A stretch of DNA of 8,805 nt. It comes from an uncultured Oscillibacter sp. GTDB lineage: Bacteria > Bacillota > Clostridia > Oscillospirales > Oscillospiraceae. This document shows, piece by piece, positions 6,273-8,805 of this stretch. The notes under the pieces were generated by a model. It saw nothing but the letters and a program-made list of their open reading frames with translations. It was not told the origin of the DNA and searched no databases. The position numbers were made by a program, and so were the translations under genes. The first letter of the stretch is position 1; each line of letters opens with the position of its first letter. The stretch covers positions 1-8,805 of the forward strand of contig CAJOQY010000073.1 of NCBI GenBank assembly GCA_905236835.1, written 5' to 3'.

Positions 6273-7531
6273 GGATTCGGATTGCGCGTCCGGTCTTGTT
6301 CCCGTGATTCTGGTTCTCGCGCCTGTTCTTGTGATTCTCGCTCTTGCGCCTGTTCTTGTGATTCTTGTTCCGGCGTCTGTTCTTGTGATTCTCGCTCTCG
6401 CGCCTGATTGTCCGTTTTACGCTGTTTCCCGTGTTCGCGCAGTTCTTTGAATTCTTCCAGCTCTTCGGACAATTCTCCGCCGAATTCTTTCGGGAACGCC
6501 AGACGCGCCGCGATAATCGCCGCGATACATAAGGCCGCGAATAACAACATCGCGCGTTGTTCGCCGCCCGTGGTTAATACCACCGCGCTTAATCCCAATA
6601 TCGCCGACACGACATATAAAGTGGCGACAGCCTGTTTTTGATTCAGCCCCATGTCGATCAATCTGTGGTGAATATGCTCCCGATCCGGACGCATGGGGCT
6701 TTGTCCGTGCGCCAGACGCCGGAAAAACGCGAATGACGTGTCAAAAATCGGCAGGCCAAGAATCAAAAACGGCACGACGAATGAAATCACGGCGTAATAT
6801 TTAAATAATCCCTGTATAGACATGGTCGCCAGAATATAGCCTAAAAACATGGCGCCCGTATCGCCCATGAACATTTTGGCGGGATTGAAATTATACGGCA
6901 TAAATCCCACGCACGCGCCCACCAGCGCGGCCAATACGATGGAAACATCGGCTTCGCCCAATAATAACGCGATCACAAGCATTGTCGTGGCGGAAATCGT
7001 CGAAACGCCGTTGGCCAGACCGTCAAGGCCGTCGATCAAATTCACGGAATTTGTCACGGCGACGATCCATAACACGGTCACGGGAACGGATAATCCGCCG
7101 AGCATCCAATATAAATTGCTGGAAAAGATATTCGGATTGGAAAACGCCTGAATCGTCACGCCGTTGAGGGCGGGAATTAACGCCGCCGCGATTTGAATAA
7201 TAAATTTCACTTTCGCGGGCAGCGCCACGCTGTCATCCACGACGCCCAAGACGACAATCACAACCGCGCCTAATAATACGCTCTTCATTTCCGGCGTCAT
7301 GGGGACGAATAATAACGTACTGATCATGAAACCGATAAAAATCGCCAGACCGCCGAGGCGCGGCGTGGGTACTTTGTGCATCCGGCGGCTGTCTTTCGGC
7401 ACGTCAATCGCGCCGACTTTATACGCGAATGTCCGCACCACCGGCGTCATGAGAAAACTGAATACCAAAGCGACCAATAAAGCGAGAATCACATACGCGA
7501 CAAGCCGGTTGTCATAACCCATATAGACCAT
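6269..7531 (-). CDS. wecA: Undecaprenyl-phosphate GlcNAc-1-phosphate transferase (WecA/TagO, MraY superfamily)
   Basis: Membrane enzyme transferring a HexNAc-1-phosphate (usually GlcNAc-1-P) from UDP-sugar to undecaprenyl phosphate, the first step of wall teichoic acid, capsule or other wall glycan synthesis. Motifs: RRMHKVPTPRLGG (49-61), VVDD (97-100) with the catalytic-type Asp pair, NSVNLIDGLDGLANG (161-175), MGDTG (222-226) and the WecA/TagO-specific HIHHR (286-290), which argues against MraY. About ten hydrophobic segments span 10-345. The start ATG has GGAGA (7542-7546, minus strand) 10 bases upstream. After the last membrane segment a long hydrophilic cytoplasmic tail (about 350-420) ends in five 9-residue repeats rich in Gln, Glu and Arg (376-420), absent from typical family members of ~320-360 residues. 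It lies between trpS (37-base gap) and cobK (ATGA overlap). The end product is not deducible from this window. Confidence 0.93.
   Translation of the reverse strand: MVYMGYDNRLVAYVILALLVALVFSFLMTPVVRTFAYKVGAIDVPKDSRRMHKVPTPRLGGLAIFIGFMISTLLFVPMTPEMKSVLLGAVVIVVLGVVDDSVALPAKVKFIIQIAAALIPALNGVTIQAFSNPNIFSSNLYWMLGGLSVPVTVLWIVAVTNSVNLIDGLDGLANGVSTISATTMLVIALLLGEADVSIVLAALVGACVGFMPYNFNPAKMFMGDTGAMFLGYILATMSIQGLFKYYAVISFVVPFLILGLPIFDTSFAFFRRLAHGQSPMRPDREHIHHRLIDMGLNQKQAVATLYVVSAILGLSAVVLTTGGEQRAMLLFAALCIAAIIAARLAFPKEFGGELSEELEEFKELREHGKQRKTDNQARERESQEQTPEQESQEQAQERESQEQAREPESREQDRTRNPNP
6272..6406 (-). repeat. 27-bp in-frame tandem repeat encoding the WecA C-terminal tail
   Basis: Five consecutive 27-base units: 6406-6380 (QARERESQE), 6379-6353 (QTPEQESQE), 6352-6326 (QAQERESQE), 6325-6299 (QAREPESRE) and a degenerate 6298-6272 (QDRTRNPNP). 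The first three are nearly identical at DNA level (plus-strand core TGTTCTTGTGATTCT). Because the unit is a multiple of three, copy-number change would lengthen or shorten the tail without frameshift. The opposite strand is also open across the array and encodes hydrophobic repeats, which I treat as a shadow. Confidence 0.88.
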
Positions 7532-7569
7532 AATAATAAATTCTCCAGATATATTTTATGATTTGTTTT

Positions 7570-8568
7570 TCAGCGCGGCAGGAAGCCTAATTTTTTATGC
7601 GCTTTTAACAGCGTCCGGCGGGCGATACGGCTTGCCCGTTCCGCGCCGGTTTTGTATATATTCTCAAGATAGGCTTTGTCTTTTAATAAACGCTCCGTCT
7701 CTTCCCGGATGGGACGCAAAGTCTCAATGACAATCTCGCCGACGGCTGATTTTAAATTCCCATATCCCTGACCGTCAAATTGCGCGAGCGCGTCCGGCAT
7801 GGCTTTTCCCGTCGCCGCGCAATAGATAGACAATAAATTCGACACGCCCGGCTGTTTTTCGGGATTATAATCAATATGCGCCTCGCTGTCCGTCACGGCG
7901 CGTTTGAATTTGCGTTTTATATCCTCCGGCTTGTCTAATAAAAACACACAGCCTTCCGGATCGGATTTGCTCATTTTATCTTCCGGATGATTCAAACTCA
8001 TGACGCGCGCGCCGATCTCCGGAATAAACGGCTCCGGTATCGTGAATATATCGCCGTAAATATGATTAAATCTCAGAGCTATATCGCGGCATAATTCAAC
8101 GTGCTGTTTCTGATCCGCGCCGACGGGGACCAAATCCGCCTGATATAATAAAATATCCGCCGCCATCAATACCGGATAAGTAAACAATCCCGCGTTGATA
8201 TTGTCCGCGTGGCGCTGGGATTTCTGTTTAAACTGCGTCATGCGGGACAGTTCGCCGAATTGGGTATAACAGCCCAAAATCCAGCTTAATTCCGCGTGTT
8301 CCGGCACATGGCTTTGAATAAATAAAATAGATTTCTCCGGATCCAGTCCGCAGGCGACATATTGCGCCAGCTGCGCCATACAGCGCCGCCGCAAATCCGC
8401 CGGATTCTGCCGCACTGTGATCGTATGCAGGTCGACAATGCAGTACACGCAGTCGTATGCGTCCTGTAAAACAGTCCAATTGCGAATCGCGCCCATATAA
8501 GATCCGAGCGTCAGTTCCCCGCTGGGCTGTATGCCGCTGAATATGCGTTTCTTTGCCGTATTCTCCAT
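7570..8568 (-). CDS. trpS: Tryptophan--tRNA ligase
   Basis: Class Ic aminoacyl-tRNA synthetase charging tRNA-Trp. The 332 residues match the usual bacterial length (~325-340). Landmarks: GIQPSGELTLGSYMGAIRNW (12-31) carrying the HIGH-equivalent as TLGS, VDLHTIT (45-51), YTQFGELSRMTQFK (101-114), YPVLMAADILLYQAD (131-145), VGADQKQHVEL (149-159) for ATP and tryptophan binding, and the KMSKS loop (198-202). The start ATG follows an AGGGACGG-like ribosome site at about 8580-8587, roughly 12 bases away. It is the first gene of a probable minus-strand operon with wecA and cobK. I looked for the T-box leader often regulating trpS in Firmicutes and did not find its conserved AGGGTGG-type box; instead the short leader holds a small hairpin. 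Confidence 0.97.
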   Translation of the reverse strand: MENTAKKRIFSGIQPSGELTLGSYMGAIRNWTVLQDAYDCVYCIVDLHTITVRQNPADLRRRCMAQLAQYVACGLDPEKSILFIQSHVPEHAELSWILGCYTQFGELSRMTQFKQKSQRHADNINAGLFTYPVLMAADILLYQADLVPVGADQKQHVELCRDIALRFNHIYGDIFTIPEPFIPEIGARVMSLNHPEDKMSKSDPEGCVFLLDKPEDIKRKFKRAVTDSEAHIDYNPEKQPGVSNLLSIYCAATGKAMPDALAQFDGQGYGNLKSAVGEIVIETLRPIREETERLLKDKAYLENIYKTGAERASRIARRTLLKAHKKLGFLPR

Positions 8569-8589
8569 TTGATTTTACACCGTCCCTGT

Positions 8590-8612
8590 GATTTCCCATG
8601 CTCCATGGAATC
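8590..8612 (-). other. Hairpin in the trpS leader
   Basis: Read on the minus strand, CCATG and CATGG form a perfect 5-bp stem with a GAG loop, extended by GATT pairing with AATC across a two-base GA bulge. It lies just upstream of the trpS ribosome site and downstream of the putative promoter, so it is within the transcript leader. It has no U-tract and is not a terminator. A role in translation or RNA stability is inference. Confidence 0.4.
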
Positions 8613-8632
8613 AAAATTTATTATTATATTTT

Positions 8633-8661
8633 ATTTTATCACACGCGGACGAAAAGCGCAA
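8633..8661 (-). promoter_or_regulatory. Putative trpS-wecA-cobK promoter
   Basis: On the minus strand: TTGCGC (8661-8656), a 17-base spacer and TAAAAT (8638-8633) preceded by TGA, giving an extended -10 TGATAAAAT. The leader would be roughly 60 bases. A TATAAT at 8628-8623 is an alternative -10 but its -35 position reads CGTCCG, so it is less convincing. Confidence 0.5.
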
Positions 8662-8706
8662 TCCGGACCGGCGATCCTGTTTGTAAATTTTCATCCGTGA
8701 GAAATA

Positions 8707-8731
8707 CTTGTCTGTCCGGACGCTTGACAAG
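8707..8731. repeat. Inverted repeat overlapping the -35 of the outward promoter
   Basis: CTTGTC (8707-8712) and GACAAG (8726-8731) are exact reverse complements 13 bases apart. The right arm overlaps the -35 TTGACA, and a GTCCGGAC palindrome (8714-8721) lies between the arms. Position over a promoter is what a repressor operator would show, but the arms are only 6 bp. Confidence 0.35.
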
Positions 8732-8752
8732 ACAGGTCCCGTGCCGTATACT
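8724..8752 (+). promoter_or_regulatory. Strong sigma-70-type promoter pointing out of the window
   Basis: TTGACA (8724-8729), exactly 17 bases, TATACT (8747-8752): a perfect -35 and a -10 with one mismatch from TATAAT. It diverges from trpS and would transcribe a gene beginning after 8805. The leader downstream is almost entirely A and T, with no open frame start and ribosome site visible before the window ends. The region 8662-8805 holds no other feature I can support. Confidence 0.85.
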
Positions 8753-8805
8753 GTTTATATTCATATAATGCCTTGATATATAGAAATATATAAAATTATA
8801 TAAAA

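Noticed and set aside
6247..6450. Plus-strand open frame encoding hydrophobic repeats
   Set aside because: It is the antisense of the WecA tail repeats; its length and repetition come from the 27-bp array, and it has no ribosome site or conserved sequence.
6849..7151. Plus-strand 100-codon frame inside wecA
   Set aside because: Antisense of the conserved catalytic region of WecA, with no ribosome site support.
8228..8614. Minus-strand 128-codon frame overlapping the start of trpS
   Set aside because: It lies within the well-conserved trpS coding region in another frame and has no recognisable features.
8760..8771. Exact 12-base repeat TTCATATAATGC shared with 40-51
   Set aside because: A window this size is expected to contain a few 12-base matches by chance, more so in AT-rich sequence.
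8569..8805. T-box riboswitch for trpS
   Set aside because: No AGGGTGGNACCGCG-type box or specifier structure on the minus strand, and the leader after the putative promoter is too short.

Overview
The window looks like a chromosomal housekeeping segment of a low-GC-style Gram-positive bacterium, most likely a clostridial (Lachnospiraceae-like) Firmicute. The evidence is a MurT/GatD-type gene pair (typical of Firmicutes and Actinobacteria), clostridial-looking TrpS and WecA/TagO proteins, strong GGAGG-type ribosome binding sites and AT-only spacers between CCGG-rich genes. The taxonomic placement is inference. I see no transposase, integrase, phage gene, tRNA, rRNA or CRISPR array.

Plus strand, left half (1-5472): a membrane-anchored YkuE/YaeI-like metallophosphoesterase (144-1016) ends in a hairpin terminator built from its own last codons. 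Next comes mnmG (1093-3075; tRNA wobble-uridine modification) with an unusual ~39-residue insertion. A 172-base AT-rich gap holds a 10-bp tandem repeat, a probable promoter and a coding-like 31-codon stretch without a start. Then come murT (3248-4666) and gatD (4663-5472), which overlap by four bases (GTGA). In most bacteria this pair amidates the D-glutamate of lipid II using glutamine.

Minus strand, right half (8568 to 5460): trpS, then a wecA/tagO-type undecaprenyl-phosphate sugar-1-phosphate transferase, then cobK (precorrin-6A reductase). Spacing is tight (37 bases, then an ATGA overlap), so they probably form one operon read from a promoter near 8633-8661. gatD and cobK converge and overlap tail to tail by 13 bases. 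At the right edge a near-consensus promoter (TTGACA, 17 bases, TATACT; 8724-8752) points out of the window.

The most unusual content is the murT/gatD pair. The GatD homologue has lost both glutaminase catalytic residues: the nucleophile Cys is replaced in an FSGNSME segment, and the His of YLHGP is Thr. The partner MurT keeps its ATP-binding and zinc-ribbon features but its C-terminal GatD-contact domain is also altered. The complex therefore probably does not hydrolyse glutamine and may be a distinct system. A second pattern is that both overlapping gene junctions (murT/gatD and wecA/cobK) are preceded by in-frame tandem repeats encoding Gln/Glu-rich C-terminal tails.
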